A program made the translations under genes and the position numbers. This document shows, in pieces, positions 18,317-27,232 of a stretch of DNA of 64,000 nucleotides. Every line of letters starts with the position of its first letter. Position 1 is the first letter of the stretch. The notes under the pieces were generated by a model. The model was not told the origin of the DNA and made no database searches. It saw only the letters and a program-made list of their open reading frames with translations. Origin of the DNA: an uncultured Flavobacteriales bacterium (GTDB taxonomy: Bacteria > Bacteroidota > Bacteroidia > Flavobacteriales > Schleiferiaceae); NCBI GenBank assembly GCA_913055685.1, contig CAJXKC010000001.1:620001-684000 (forward strand), in the 5' to 3' direction.

Positions 18317-19300
18317 ATGAATATAGCTGTAATAGGAGGAGGCTCTTGGGCCACGGCAATCGTAAAAATGCTAACCGAGAGCAACGATTATGTAGGCTGG
18401 TGGATGCGCGATGAAGAAAATGTCCTTCATATAAAGCGCTATCACAATAACCGACGCTATTTAACCGGTGTGGAGCTGCAAACCGAGAAAATTGCCATTA
18501 GCACCGATTTAGACCACATAGTTTCGGAGGCCCATTGCTTAATTGTGGCAATACCCAGTGCCTTCTTAAAAGCCTCTTTAAAACACTTAAGCATTAGTCT
18601 GGAAGGCAAGTATATTTTTAGTGCCATTAAGGGAATTGTGCCCGATGAAAACCTAATTGTAGGGGAGTTCTTTCATCAGAACTACCAGGTGCCTCTCGAT
18701 AAAATAGGCGTAATAACTGGACCCTGCCACGCCGAAGAGGTGGCTCTAGAGCGCTTGAGCTATTTAACGGTAGCCGCACTCGATTCCGACTTAGCCGATA
18801 AAGTGGCCAAAAGGATAAGTTGCGATTACATAAAGGTATGTACCTCCGATGATATTTACGGTACCGAGTACGCGGCGGTCTTAAAGAATATTTACGCCCT
18901 TGCCGCGGGTATTTGCCATGGTTTGGGTTACGGTGATAACTTCCAGGCGGTATTGGTAAGCAATGCTATTCGCGAGATGAAGCGCTTTATGAAGGTGGTT
19001 CATCCGATTAAACGTGATATAAATGATTCGGCGTATTTAGGTGACTTGCTGGTGACCGCCTACTCACAGTTTTCACGAAATCGAACCTTTGGCAATATGA
19101 TCGGTAAAGGCTACACCATTAAAAGTGCGATGCTGGAAATGAATATGGTGGCCGAAGGTTATTATGCCGCCAAGTTGATTCGAGAAGTACGGAAGGAGAA
19201 AGAGGTGAAAATGCCCATTGCCGATGCTGTTTACAAGATACTATACAAGGATAGAAACCCTAAAAAGGTAATGGCCAAGCTCACCGGTAAATTGGATTAG
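18317..19300 (+). CDS. gpsA: NAD(P)-dependent glycerol-3-phosphate dehydrogenase
   Basis: Reduces dihydroxyacetone phosphate to sn-glycerol 3-phosphate, the backbone for phospholipids. The ATG at 18317 gives MNIAVIGGGSWATA with the Rossmann GxGxxA loop at the N-terminus; earlier in-frame starts would fall inside the peptidase gene. Other marks are SAIKGIV, GPCHAEE (about 138-144), and TEYAAVLKNIYALAAGI (about 180-196), which carries the catalytic Lys. At 327 residues the length is normal. Confidence 0.93.
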   Translation: MNIAVIGGGSWATAIVKMLTESNDYVGWWMRDEENVLHIKRYHNNRRYLTGVELQTEKIAISTDLDHIVSEAHCLIVAIPSAFLKASLKHLSISLEGKYIFSAIKGIVPDENLIVGEFFHQNYQVPLDKIGVITGPCHAEEVALERLSYLTVAALDSDLADKVAKRISCDYIKVCTSDDIYGTEYAAVLKNIYALAAGICHGLGYGDNFQAVLVSNAIREMKRFMKVVHPIKRDINDSAYLGDLLVTAYSQFSRNRTFGNMIGKGYTIKSAMLEMNMVAEGYYAAKLIREVRKEKEVKMPIADAVYKILYKDRNPKKVMAKLTGKLD

Positions 19301-19307
19301 AAATAAA

Positions 19308-19376
19308 AAGACCTGTCCGGGGAGGACAGGCCTTGGGGGAGAGAATAAAAAACCATTGTTTTTTTCGAACAACAAT
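19308..19376 (+). ncRNA. Structured intergenic element: GC-rich hairpin, G-rich linker, AU hairpin
   Basis: A hairpin at 19308-19334 (AAGACCTGTCC / GGACAGGCCTT, one mismatch, loop GGGGA) is followed by a TTGGGGGAGAG linker and a second, weaker hairpin at 19355-19376 (ATTGTT / AACAAT) whose loop carries a run of seven T. The first hairpin with no T-run directly after it is not a standard terminator; the second could end transcription. It may simply be the gpsA terminator, or a small RNA or 5' leader of the nitroreductase gene at 19465. No covariation evidence is available here. Confidence 0.35.
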
Positions 19377-19464
19377 CTAAACTAGTAAATTATTCTCAAG
19401 AAATCAAGTTAATACTCTCGCTTAAAGGAGCTTGGGTGCTAGCCTTAATGCTTAAATACCTTAA

Positions 19465-20148
19465 ATGACTAAGGAAAATTCATTCATCCCCTTACAAATT
19501 AAGGAGCGCTTTTCTGCCTCAGAATTAGCCCAAGAGTCCAAAGCTCTAAAAGAGAATTACCTCTTACGTAGGAGTTGTCGCCATTTTTCTGAGCAGCAAG
19601 TTGATCAAGCCGTAATAGAGAACCTTATAAGTATCGCTTCTTCCGCTCCTAGCGGCGCCAATAAGCAGCCTTGGCACTTTGTAGCCATATCAGACCCCGA
19701 GCTTAAAGCCGAAATTCGAAAAGCGGCTGAGGCCGAAGAGAAACTATTTTATGAAGAGCGTGCGCCTCAAGAGTGGCTTAATGACTTGGCTCCCTTGGGA
19801 ACCGACTGGCAGAAAGAGTTTTTAAGTACCGCGCCCTGGTTGATCGTGGTTTTTAAAGAAATCTACGGAAAGGATGAAAGCGGTGAAAAGAACAAGCATT
19901 ACTATGTGAATGAGTCAGTGGGTATTGCCTCTGGCTTTTTAATATCGGCTATCCATCAATTAGGATTGGTTACCCTTACCCACACCCCTAGTCCGATGAA
20001 TTTTCTATCGAAGATTCTGGGGCGTCCCGAAAATGAAAAACCCTTTTTATTGTTACCGGTTGGGTACCCGGCCGAATCTGCAATGGTTCCTAATATTAGC
20101 AAAAAGGACTTATCCGAAAATTGTACCTTTTTAACCGCTAAACGCTAA
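19465..20148 (+). CDS. Nitroreductase-family FMN oxidoreductase
   Basis: A 227-residue flavoprotein. RRSCRHFSEQQV (about 34-45) holds the FMN-phosphate-binding arginines, APSGANKQPWHF (about 70-81) is the isoalloxazine-contacting loop, and SVGIASGFLISAIHQLGL plus the ILGRPENEKPFLLLPVGYP end complete the fold. The SGANKQPW form is typical of the iodotyrosine-deiodinase/BluB-like branch, but the BluB-specific function is not supported and the substrate is unknown. The next gene starts two bases after its stop. Confidence 0.83.
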   Translation: MTKENSFIPLQIKERFSASELAQESKALKENYLLRRSCRHFSEQQVDQAVIENLISIASSAPSGANKQPWHFVAISDPELKAEIRKAAEAEEKLFYEERAPQEWLNDLAPLGTDWQKEFLSTAPWLIVVFKEIYGKDESGEKNKHYYVNESVGIASGFLISAIHQLGLVTLTHTPSPMNFLSKILGRPENEKPFLLLPVGYPAESAMVPNISKKDLSENCTFLTAKR

Positions 20149-20150
20149 CC

Positions 20151-21791
20151 ATGCAATTTCCACGCTTAACCAGGCCGGGGCTTTCCCTAAATCTAGATTA
20201 TCTCTTTTTATGCCTTATTGCTGTGGCTTCATTGATTGGTATAAACCAGTATCATTATGGCATGTGGAATCAGTTTGTTTCCTTGCCATGGCTCTATGAT
20301 TTATTAGATCCGAGCCTCTTTCCCAATGATATGCTAGTTGAGCAGCGGAGTGCCTCGCCCAGTTTCTTTCTAAATATAATTGCCTGGTTTAGCGCCTTCT
20401 TTGGACTTAGTATCGCCAGGGCGCATTTTATACTGTACATTCTGTTTTTAATTCCTACCATTTTTAGCTTTTACGCATTGGGGAAGAGTTTTTTCCAGAA
20501 TTCAAAGGCGGGAATTATGGCGGCGGTATTGATGAGCTTTGCCTTTCCGGTTATTGGCGATGTGCAAAGTTGGGATAGCCTGCTTATGGAACGAACCATG
20601 GCTTTGCCATTCCTTCTTTTTGCTTTAAGCGCTTTTATTAGGGATCGCTATTGGATAATGACTTTGTTATTGGGAGTGGCTTTTAACTTACATCCCCTTT
20701 CGGCTATTTACCTAAGCTTTCCTTTGGCTTGCGCCCTCTTTTACAAAGAAGGCTTTAAATGGTCCTATTTGCGCTATGGGCTGGCTTTCTTAATATTAGC
20801 AGGCCCGGTGCTTTATTTAAGGTCTCAGAGTTCTTCGGGGGAGTCTTTATTTGCTTTTGGAGAAATTTGGATGGAGGCCATGAGGTTACGCAATGCGCAT
20901 CATGCATTTCCCTCGGCCTATCCCTTATTCATTTGGCTTAAATCAGCCGCTATCTTAATTCTATTCTTAGTCCTAAGTCATTTCGGACCGTGGACAAAAA
21001 AGCTAAGGCGGAGTCTTTATGGTTTTGGTAGCGGCATTCTTTTGCTGTTGCTGATGGGGACCATCTTTACTGAATGGTATCCAGTGAAAATCATTATTCA
21101 ATTGCAGTTTTTCCGATCCTTCCTCTTTTTAATTTTCATCAGTTTGGCGATGTGGTCGGCCGTGATTTTTGAAAAGGCGCGCCCCTGGTACTATCTGCTT
21201 TTTGCTTTCATCGTACTGCAGTTCGTGGGGGCAGACCTCGCTAAGTTAGCGGGACTCCTTCTGTGTGGGGTATTCACTTGGTTTATTCTAACTTTTAATC
21301 ATCATAAAGTTTGGAGCTTGACCCTAATAGCGGGCCTTTTTCTGGCCTTGGGGGCTGGAGCCTTTTACATGAGGGGGGGGCTTAAAATTGACCGGGGCAT
21401 TCAGTCACAGGAATGGTATGATCTACAAGATTGGTTTGCCGAAAAAAGCGCGAAAGACGCGATGGTTATTGTGCCTCCCACAGAGTTGGGCTTTCGAGTA
21501 AGGGCTAAAAGAAGTTCTTATGGTGATTGGTTTGATGGTACCAAGGCCTTTTTTAGTGAGGAATATGCCCGGTATTGGCTCGACCACATGTATAGTTTAG
21601 ACGCTTATAAGCCTTCTAATTTGAAAGAGTCATACAATGGCCTTCTTTTAGAGCACGTCTCGCGATTGGGAGAGCAATTAGCCGCTAAACATTCGGAAGT
21701 TTACATTATTCGATATGCCGATAGCGAAGCCTATCCCTTGGCGGAGAGCTTTTGGAACGATCGCTATAGGGTGTACCGGCTTTACCCTTAA
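20151..21791 (+). CDS. Polytopic membrane protein, glycosyltransferase-C-like, function unknown
   Basis: A 546-residue protein with about 10-12 membrane helices in the first 420 residues and a soluble C-terminal ~120 residues containing VVPPTELGFRVRAKRSSYGDW. An early luminal loop has PWLYDLLDPSLFPNDML, and LLMERTMALPF follows. The layout (many helices then a soluble domain) resembles GT-C glycosyltransferases and O-antigen-type enzymes, but I do not see a decisive DxD/ExD motif with family context, so no reaction is assigned. The stop shares TTAA with the convergent lipoprotein gene. Confidence 0.65.
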   Translation: MQFPRLTRPGLSLNLDYLFLCLIAVASLIGINQYHYGMWNQFVSLPWLYDLLDPSLFPNDMLVEQRSASPSFFLNIIAWFSAFFGLSIARAHFILYILFLIPTIFSFYALGKSFFQNSKAGIMAAVLMSFAFPVIGDVQSWDSLLMERTMALPFLLFALSAFIRDRYWIMTLLLGVAFNLHPLSAIYLSFPLACALFYKEGFKWSYLRYGLAFLILAGPVLYLRSQSSSGESLFAFGEIWMEAMRLRNAHHAFPSAYPLFIWLKSAAILILFLVLSHFGPWTKKLRRSLYGFGSGILLLLLMGTIFTEWYPVKIIIQLQFFRSFLFLIFISLAMWSAVIFEKARPWYYLLFAFIVLQFVGADLAKLAGLLLCGVFTWFILTFNHHKVWSLTLIAGLFLALGAGAFYMRGGLKIDRGIQSQEWYDLQDWFAEKSAKDAMVIVPPTELGFRVRAKRSSYGDWFDGTKAFFSEEYARYWLDHMYSLDAYKPSNLKESYNGLLLEHVSRLGEQLAAKHSEVYIIRYADSEAYPLAESFWNDRYRVYRLYP

Positions 21792-22234
21792 TACACATTG
21801 TCGCTGTCTGGGCAGTCGATGGCTAAGGTGTAGGCAAAGCCGTAGATATTCCTAAATCGGAGTACAGCTTTATCGCAAGAAGAATGCTGTTCATTACCAA
21901 GCTCCCTGCAATAATAACGCACACTGCGACTGTTAAGGTTCTCCCAGCTTTGATCAAACTTATCCCAGGTATTTATTAGGCTATCGGCTTGATAAAACCA
22001 GACTTTCTCCAGACGTAGAGGAGAGAGGATAGGCCTTTGGTCGCGGCTATAAAGGGAAACCACCCCATAGGATTTACCATTACCACCAGGCATCTTATTG
22101 TTAATGATGTTACAACCAATTTGCCAGTTTTTACCTAAAATTTTTGCCTCCTCTGTAAGTTTGTATTGGCCTGGGCGGGGCCTACCAATACCGCATGAGC
22201 TAAGTGCTAATAATAGAACAAGAATTCTTTTCAT
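21788..22234 (-). CDS. Small lipoprotein, function unknown (end of the Lol-like operon)
   Basis: A 148-residue protein with a lipoprotein signal (MKRILVLLLALSSCG; Cys about 14). It has five further Cys in the mature part (IGC, YYC, SSC, and DCPDSD near the end), suggesting disulphides in the periplasm or at the surface. No family is recognised. Its start overlaps the previous lipoprotein gene stop by four bases, and it appears to be the last gene of the TetR-LolA-FtsX-ATPase-barrel row. Confidence 0.6.
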   Translation of the reverse strand: MKRILVLLLALSSCGIGRPRPGQYKLTEEAKILGKNWQIGCNIINNKMPGGNGKSYGVVSLYSRDQRPILSPLRLEKVWFYQADSLINTWDKFDQSWENLNSRSVRYYCRELGNEQHSSCDKAVLRFRNIYGFAYTLAIDCPDSDNVY

Positions 22235-22860
22235 TTCAGTTGACTTAAGGCAATGCTCATTCTTTGTCTCGAAAAGGACTCACCTTCACCACCGGGGAAA
22301 AGCACCAGGCTATCCGCCGAAAGGCAATAGGGGATTAAATCCGAGTCGCCCCAAACATAAGAGGCTTCATTGAACTGCCTATTTTGGGGGTCATTGGCAG
22401 CCCAAGTCTTTAATTTTGATTGCATTTCTTGCCACTCCGATTCACTTAAAGCCAATTCCAAGGGATAGAAATAACCCTCAGGAAACTTTATGGTAATGGG
22501 ATAATAGGTGGTCCATACGCTACTAGTGCTGGTATCAAGTTTATCGCTTCGAAGTTCAATACTTAGCAGGGTGTCGAGGTGACTATGGACCCTGTAGGAG
22601 CTTTTAATAGAGCTCGGAATACTATCCTTTAAGCAAGCCGCACTAGCTTTAAACAAACCGGTAGCTTCCCTTAAATAGCGGTTAATACCTTCTTGAATAA
22701 GACTATCTTCTAGGGCACTAATTTGAGGGTAGTGATGCTCAATCTTACAATGGGGCTCATCCATTAAAAGTAAATCCTGGCCTTCGAGATTGTAATGTGG
22801 CTTTTGCTGGCAAGCCATGGCAATAAGGCCGATTAGGAAAAAGGAAATTTTCTTAGGCAT
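22231..22860 (-). CDS. Lipoprotein, function unknown (Lol-like operon)
   Basis: The ATG at 22860 gives MPKKISFFLIGLIAMACQQ, a clear lipoprotein signal (lipidated Cys about 17); an in-frame start 24 bases upstream would spoil it and overlap the barrel gene. The mature ~190 residues have no recognised domain; DSLIQEGINRYLREATGLFKASAACL looks helical, and later strands (SIELRSDKL, YYPITIKFPEGY) look beta. It starts 11 bases after the barrel gene and overlaps the next lipoprotein gene by four bases, so it probably works with the barrel. Confidence 0.6.
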   Translation of the reverse strand: MPKKISFFLIGLIAMACQQKPHYNLEGQDLLLMDEPHCKIEHHYPQISALEDSLIQEGINRYLREATGLFKASAACLKDSIPSSIKSSYRVHSHLDTLLSIELRSDKLDTSTSSVWTTYYPITIKFPEGYFYPLELALSESEWQEMQSKLKTWAANDPQNRQFNEASYVWGDSDLIPYCLSADSLVLFPGGEGESFSRQRMSIALSQLK

Positions 22861-22871
22861 GCCTAAAGGTA

Positions 22872-24101
22872 CTAAAAGGACCACTTCAAGCGCACAAAGA
22901 AATTATTGCTAAGCCATTGTAATTCTTGATTTTCCCTAGCGTTTTCGGTTAGGAAGACTTGAGCGGCTAGCAATAAGTCGAGGTTGGTGCCTAGGCTATA
23001 ACTGAGACTGGGGAAAAGAATAAGGTTTTGATTTTCCGGCGCATACATAAAGGTTAAGGAGCCATTGAAAATGGGGCTGAAGGCAAAATTGCTATTGAGG
23101 GCAATGGTGTGGGCAAAGGGAAAGGGGTTTTTCGGACTTAAAACCACCCCTTGATTGAAGCTATTAAACTCTCCGATACCGGTGAATGCCTGCTCGGCAT
23201 TGAGTAAATAGGAAGCAGAGATATATAGACCATTACTAAAGACATAATCTAGGGCCGTGCTAAACACAAAATTGTTGTACTCATCAATTGCCTTTCCGGT
23301 TGCGATAATACTTGATTGCGCTTGCCCGAGGCCCCAATAATAATTAGCCTCACCTTTAAAGCCGAGCTGCCAAATATTGCCGGCCCAGCCTCCTCCTAGG
23401 CTTATATTATTCCGGTAAAAAGCGCCGATTATTTGAAAGTCGTAGCTAAACTGGGTGTTTTTATAGAGTAAGGCCGCGGTGCTTTCCTTGATTTGCTCCG
23501 CTGGAGCAATAGCCAGCTCCCAAGTACTGGTAAAACTTGGGAAATACTGTAGTCGCAGGGCATCGCTGCCCGGTCTTTCCTCGTAATCAAAATCAAAGAA
23601 ATTATACTGATTTAAGATATCATTGGGGTTCCAGATGGTGTTTATCCCCCAATTAATCCGTTGCCGGCCAAGTCGGAGTCCGAACTTCTCGCCCTGGTAT
23701 TGAAACCAAAGCCGGTCAATTATAGTGTGAAGTACCACTTCATCGTTGCGCCAGTATAGCATGCTAAGGTCTACCAATCCTGGATCTGCGTCTAAAATGT
23801 CTAAGAAAAGGTCGCCGCTTTTAAGTTGACTCCCATTAAAAAGGCGGTTACGCATGCCAATGCCCATTGACCAAGCACCGTGGTAGAGTTTAAAGTCGAA
23901 ACGATTATGCAATTGTTGATCAAAACTTTGCAGCTCTAAGTTAGCAGAGATATTGGGGTCGAAAAAAGCATCATTCACTTTGCCATAGGCGCCAAAATAC
24001 TTGAGATAGCCCTGCAGCTCGTAATCCCATTCGGACCCTTCTTGACCTTGAAGCCTCAAAGCAGCGAATATTAAAAGCACTATGAGCCTTCTAAGCCTCA
24101 T
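22872..24101 (-). CDS. Outer-membrane beta-barrel protein (DUF1302-like) of the Lol-like operon
   Basis: A 409-residue protein with a signal peptide (1-19, ending LRLQGQ) and a barrel-type pattern throughout, closing with FFVRLKWSF (terminal Phe). The segment GRQRINWGINTIWNPNDILN (about 142-161) is reminiscent of DUF1302/alginate-export-like barrels, which are often encoded beside LolA-like proteins and envelope pumps. It overlaps the ATPase gene by four bases. I infer it is the outer-membrane endpoint of the exporter, either channel or acceptor. DUF1302 membership is a resemblance, not a search result. Confidence 0.7.
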   Translation of the reverse strand: MRLRRLIVLLIFAALRLQGQEGSEWDYELQGYLKYFGAYGKVNDAFFDPNISANLELQSFDQQLHNRFDFKLYHGAWSMGIGMRNRLFNGSQLKSGDLFLDILDADPGLVDLSMLYWRNDEVVLHTIIDRLWFQYQGEKFGLRLGRQRINWGINTIWNPNDILNQYNFFDFDYEERPGSDALRLQYFPSFTSTWELAIAPAEQIKESTAALLYKNTQFSYDFQIIGAFYRNNISLGGGWAGNIWQLGFKGEANYYWGLGQAQSSIIATGKAIDEYNNFVFSTALDYVFSNGLYISASYLLNAEQAFTGIGEFNSFNQGVVLSPKNPFPFAHTIALNSNFAFSPIFNGSLTFMYAPENQNLILFPSLSYSLGTNLDLLLAAQVFLTENARENQELQWLSNNFFVRLKWSF

Positions 24102-24781
24102 TTCTTGGTATCGCTTTTTATTTTTCCGTCCTCAACATAAACCAAGCGTTGCGCTCGGTCAATCACCCGCTGATCATGGGTAGAGAATAAAAAAGTAATA
24201 CCTTCTTCCTGATTGAGTTTGTGCATTATATCGAGAAGGTCCTCGGTGCTTTTCGAATCGAGGTTGGCGGTCGGCTCATCGGCCAAAACAAAGCTAGGTT
24301 TAGAAGCTAGAGCTCTTGCCACCGCGACTCTTTGCTGCTGCCCGCCACTTAATTCATTCGGCCTTTTATGTGCCTGTTGTTCGAGGCCAACGGCTTTTAA
24401 AAGCTCGAGAGCTCTCTTGCTGCGCTCCTTAGCACTCTTACCCTGCAATTGCATGATAAACTCCACATTCTCCTTGGCGCTAAGCACAGGAATCAGATTG
24501 TAAGCTTGGAATACGAATCCAATATGACGAAGTCTAAAATTGATGAGTTCGTTATCGCTTAGCTCGTGGATTTCTTTTTGGTCTACAATTACTTCGCCCT
24601 GGCTAGGATTGTCAAGTCCGCCGATAAGGTTAAGGAGCGTAGTTTTCCCCGAACCAGAAGGACCTATAATAGCGGTGAACTCCCCTTCTTCAACCGAAAG
24701 GTTTATTCCATCTACGGCACGAATGATGCTATCTCCATCCTGGTAATCGCGGTGTAAGTTTGTAGTTTCTATAATAGCCAT
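24098..24781 (-). CDS. LolD/MacB-type ABC transporter ATP-binding protein
   Basis: The 227-residue ATPase has Walker A GPSGSGKTT (about 40-48), Q-loop FVFQAYNLIP, signature LSGGQQQRVAVARAL, Walker B FVLADEPTANLDS and switch His in FSTHD, all as in the LolD/MacB/FtsE group that drives mechanotransmission rather than classic import. It pairs with the two FtsX-type permeases upstream in the operon (10-base gap) and overlaps the barrel gene by four bases. Confidence 0.9.
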   Translation of the reverse strand: MAIIETTNLHRDYQDGDSIIRAVDGINLSVEEGEFTAIIGPSGSGKTTLLNLIGGLDNPSQGEVIVDQKEIHELSDNELINFRLRHIGFVFQAYNLIPVLSAKENVEFIMQLQGKSAKERSKRALELLKAVGLEQQAHKRPNELSGGQQQRVAVARALASKPSFVLADEPTANLDSKSTEDLLDIMHKLNQEEGITFLFSTHDQRVIDRAQRLVYVEDGKIKSDTKK

Positions 24782-24791
24782 AATAAATGCT

Positions 24792-26018
24792 TTAGATGGT
24801 TCTGATGGTTTCGATGGGGTTTAATTTAAGAGCATGACGGGCCGGGTATATGGAGGCCAGAAGGGTCATGATAAAGACAATGGCTGCGGTACCAAAATAG
24901 AAGCTGCTGGGTACGCTCGGATAAATTATAGTTCCTATGCCATAGCTGGCTAAGCCATCACTGAAAACCTCTAAAGATAAGCCACTAAGCTTGCCTTGCT
25001 CTACCGAAAAGTAGCCTAGAATTATTCCCAAAGGGCCGCCAATTAATGATAGGTAGAGGGTTTCAATAATGATCATGCTAAAAACTCGGCCTTTGCTCAT
25101 TCCTACGCACATAAGAACTCCGAGTTCTTTGCGCCTTTCAAGAACAGCCATAAGCATAGTGTTTATGATGCCGAAGGAAAGGGCCAGCATAATAATTCCG
25201 ATAATGATAAAGAGCATTTGGGTCATGATGGAGTCACTGTAAGCAAGTTCCGGCGCTAAGTCCTTCCAGCTTTCCACCAATTGATTGGGATACTGACCTT
25301 GTAACCAGGTTTTAAGACTATCGGAATCCGCTTCGTTTTCTGCAAAAGCCGCGATCTCGTGGTAGTCCTCAGCGCCAATGCCCAGTAATTCCTGAAGGTC
25401 ATTTGCGCGTACATATACCTTCATTTTTTCGATGGTGGAGGATACTTCCGTATATATCCCCTTTACTTTAAAAGAAGCCGAAACAAGATCATTGTTGGCG
25501 TTGCTAAAGTTTAAGATAACCTTTGAGCCAGGCTTTACTTCCAGCTTTTCGGCCAAAGCAGCCCCAATGAGAATGGGGTTACGACCTTTTTTACTGAAGT
25601 ACTTACCACTGCTGTCAATTTTTGCCGCTAAACCGGTTAGCTTGTTTTCTGCCTCTGCTTCGATGCCATAGATCTGGACGCCGCCGCTGTAGTGGGCCGT
25701 GGCCGCCATTCCGTTGGCAATCACTCTCGGAGCTACTGCTGCTATTTCAGTTTTACTGCTTAGGGAGCTTAAAATGGCTTTGGCTTCAGAAAGCAGATAT
25801 TCTACTTCCATCTGGTCTTTCCACTCCGCTTTGTGCACCTGGATATGAGAGAACTGGTTCTTTAAAAGCGCGTCTTTCCGTTGATCGTTCAGTCCGAAGC
25901 TGAAGGCGCTCACAAAAATACCAGCCCAAATTCCTAGCATAATGGAAATAATTACCACGGAACTGCGGAGCTTATTGCGCCAAATATTGCGCCAAGCAAT
26001 GTTAAATAGAGTTTTCAT
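24792..26018 (-). CDS. FtsX/MacB-type ABC permease (second)
   Basis: A 408-residue permease with one N-terminal helix (about 18-38, after NIAWRNIWRNKLRSS), a large periplasmic MacB_PCD-like domain (about 45-265) and three C-terminal helices ending in YPARHALKLNPIETIRTI, the classic FtsX family tail. This four-helix layout is shared with LolC/LolE and MacB. It overlaps the first permease gene by four bases. Together they would form a heterodimer like LolCE, extracting a lipid or lipoprotein from the inner membrane. Confidence 0.87.
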   Translation of the reverse strand: MKTLFNIAWRNIWRNKLRSSVVIISIMLGIWAGIFVSAFSFGLNDQRKDALLKNQFSHIQVHKAEWKDQMEVEYLLSEAKAILSSLSSKTEIAAVAPRVIANGMAATAHYSGGVQIYGIEAEAENKLTGLAAKIDSSGKYFSKKGRNPILIGAALAEKLEVKPGSKVILNFSNANNDLVSASFKVKGIYTEVSSTIEKMKVYVRANDLQELLGIGAEDYHEIAAFAENEADSDSLKTWLQGQYPNQLVESWKDLAPELAYSDSIMTQMLFIIIGIIMLALSFGIINTMLMAVLERRKELGVLMCVGMSKGRVFSMIIIETLYLSLIGGPLGIILGYFSVEQGKLSGLSLEVFSDGLASYGIGTIIYPSVPSSFYFGTAAIVFIMTLLASIYPARHALKLNPIETIRTI

Positions 26019-27232
26019 CGACGCATGGCTTTAACAGGTGATAATCGGTAAATACTAAATACAGCGTAGAGACCTAAAATCATACTTATTACTAATACCA
26101 CTAGGCCATGAGTAAGCCATATAGAGGGATCTACACTGAAGGGAATGATGGGCTCCATGCCGTACTCCTCGGTCATTTTCTCCATTTCACCACTAAGCTG
26201 AATAGGGTTTAGGTGGTAATACCAAGAGATAGGTAAAGAAAGGATACTACCTAGTAAAATGCCCAATAGAGATAAGAAACTGGTTTCCATAAAGGTAGTG
26301 ACCGCCAAACGGGCGCGGTTCATCCCTATCGAAATGAGGATGCCAAATTCTGGTCGGCGCTCAGCGCTTAGCATTAGGATGGTTCCGAAAATACCAAAGC
26401 CAATCACTAAATAAAGGATGAATAGGATGGCCAAGCCTCCGGCGCTATCGGCCTCCATGGCTTGTATTAGTTCGGGCATCATCTCTCGCCAGGTAAGGAT
26501 TTCACTACCCTCGCTAAGCTTGGCACTCAATTCAGTCTTTAATGCAGCTAGCTTATCCGTAGATTTTGGAATTAGTACTAGGCCGGTATACTGACCAAAG
26601 GCTCCGGTTAGTTCTTGCATTTGCTCAAGGCCGATAAAAACGGTTGATTTATTGGCATCAGGATTCGGTAATTTGGCAAGGCCAATAACGGGATATTTGC
26701 CATTGGCACTCATGCCGTGGTAACCCTGACCAATAATAACGAGCGTGTCGCCTATAGAAAGACCAAGGTTTTCAGCCAACTTTTTAGCTAAGACCACTCC
26801 ATTTTCTCCCTTTGCAGGTAGGTGTCCGCTTTCTATTTTATCAGCTAAGCCGAAGTATAGGCTTTCTTTATCTGCTTCAATTCCACGAATTAAGCCAGGC
26901 CTAGTATCGCTATGGTCAGAGGCCAGCAGAGCGAAGCTCTCTAAGCGCGGCACAAGATCAATTACCTCGGGGTGATTTTCAATTTTAGCAAGGTCTTCCT
27001 CATTAGGGCTAAAACTTCTCTCCAGACTTTGTTTTTCCCAATAGCCTTCACCTTGCCATTGCAGGTAACCGGTGGTGGCGTTAATTACACTGGAATAGGC
27101 TTGGTCGTAAGTGCCCAATTGCATACTCCGCATTACCAGGGCAAAGAAGAGCGCAAAGCTCACAGAAGCCATGGTAATTATACTGCGGCGCTTGTTTCTC
27201 CAAACATTGCGCCAGGCCATTTTAAATAACAT
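26015..27232 (-). CDS. FtsX/MacB-type ABC permease (first)
   Basis: A 405-residue permease homologous in layout to the next gene: start MAWRNVWRNKRRSIITM, one N-terminal helix, periplasmic MacB_PCD-like domain (about 45-265), three C-terminal helices and an end in YRLSPVKAMRR. Its ATG overlaps the TAA of the LolA-like gene by one base. The two permeases differ along their length, so this is an ancient pair like LolC/LolE rather than a recent duplication. Confidence 0.87.
   Translation of the reverse strand: MLFKMAWRNVWRNKRRSIITMASVSFALFFALVMRSMQLGTYDQAYSSVINATTGYLQWQGEGYWEKQSLERSFSPNEEDLAKIENHPEVIDLVPRLESFALLASDHSDTRPGLIRGIEADKESLYFGLADKIESGHLPAKGENGVVLAKKLAENLGLSIGDTLVIIGQGYHGMSANGKYPVIGLAKLPNPDANKSTVFIGLEQMQELTGAFGQYTGLVLIPKSTDKLAALKTELSAKLSEGSEILTWREMMPELIQAMEADSAGGLAILFILYLVIGFGIFGTILMLSAERRPEFGILISIGMNRARLAVTTFMETSFLSLLGILLGSILSLPISWYYHLNPIQLSGEMEKMTEEYGMEPIIPFSVDPSIWLTHGLVVLVISMILGLYAVFSIYRLSPVKAMRR

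Noticed and set aside
22098-22373. Plus-strand open frame across the two lipoprotein genes
   Set aside because: Antisense shadow: the minus-strand frames have lipoprotein signals and operon-type overlaps, the plus-strand product has neither.
26015-26018. The two FtsX-type permeases as a recent tandem duplication
   Set aside because: They share layout and terminal motifs but differ along most of their length, as expected for an old LolC/LolE-like pair.
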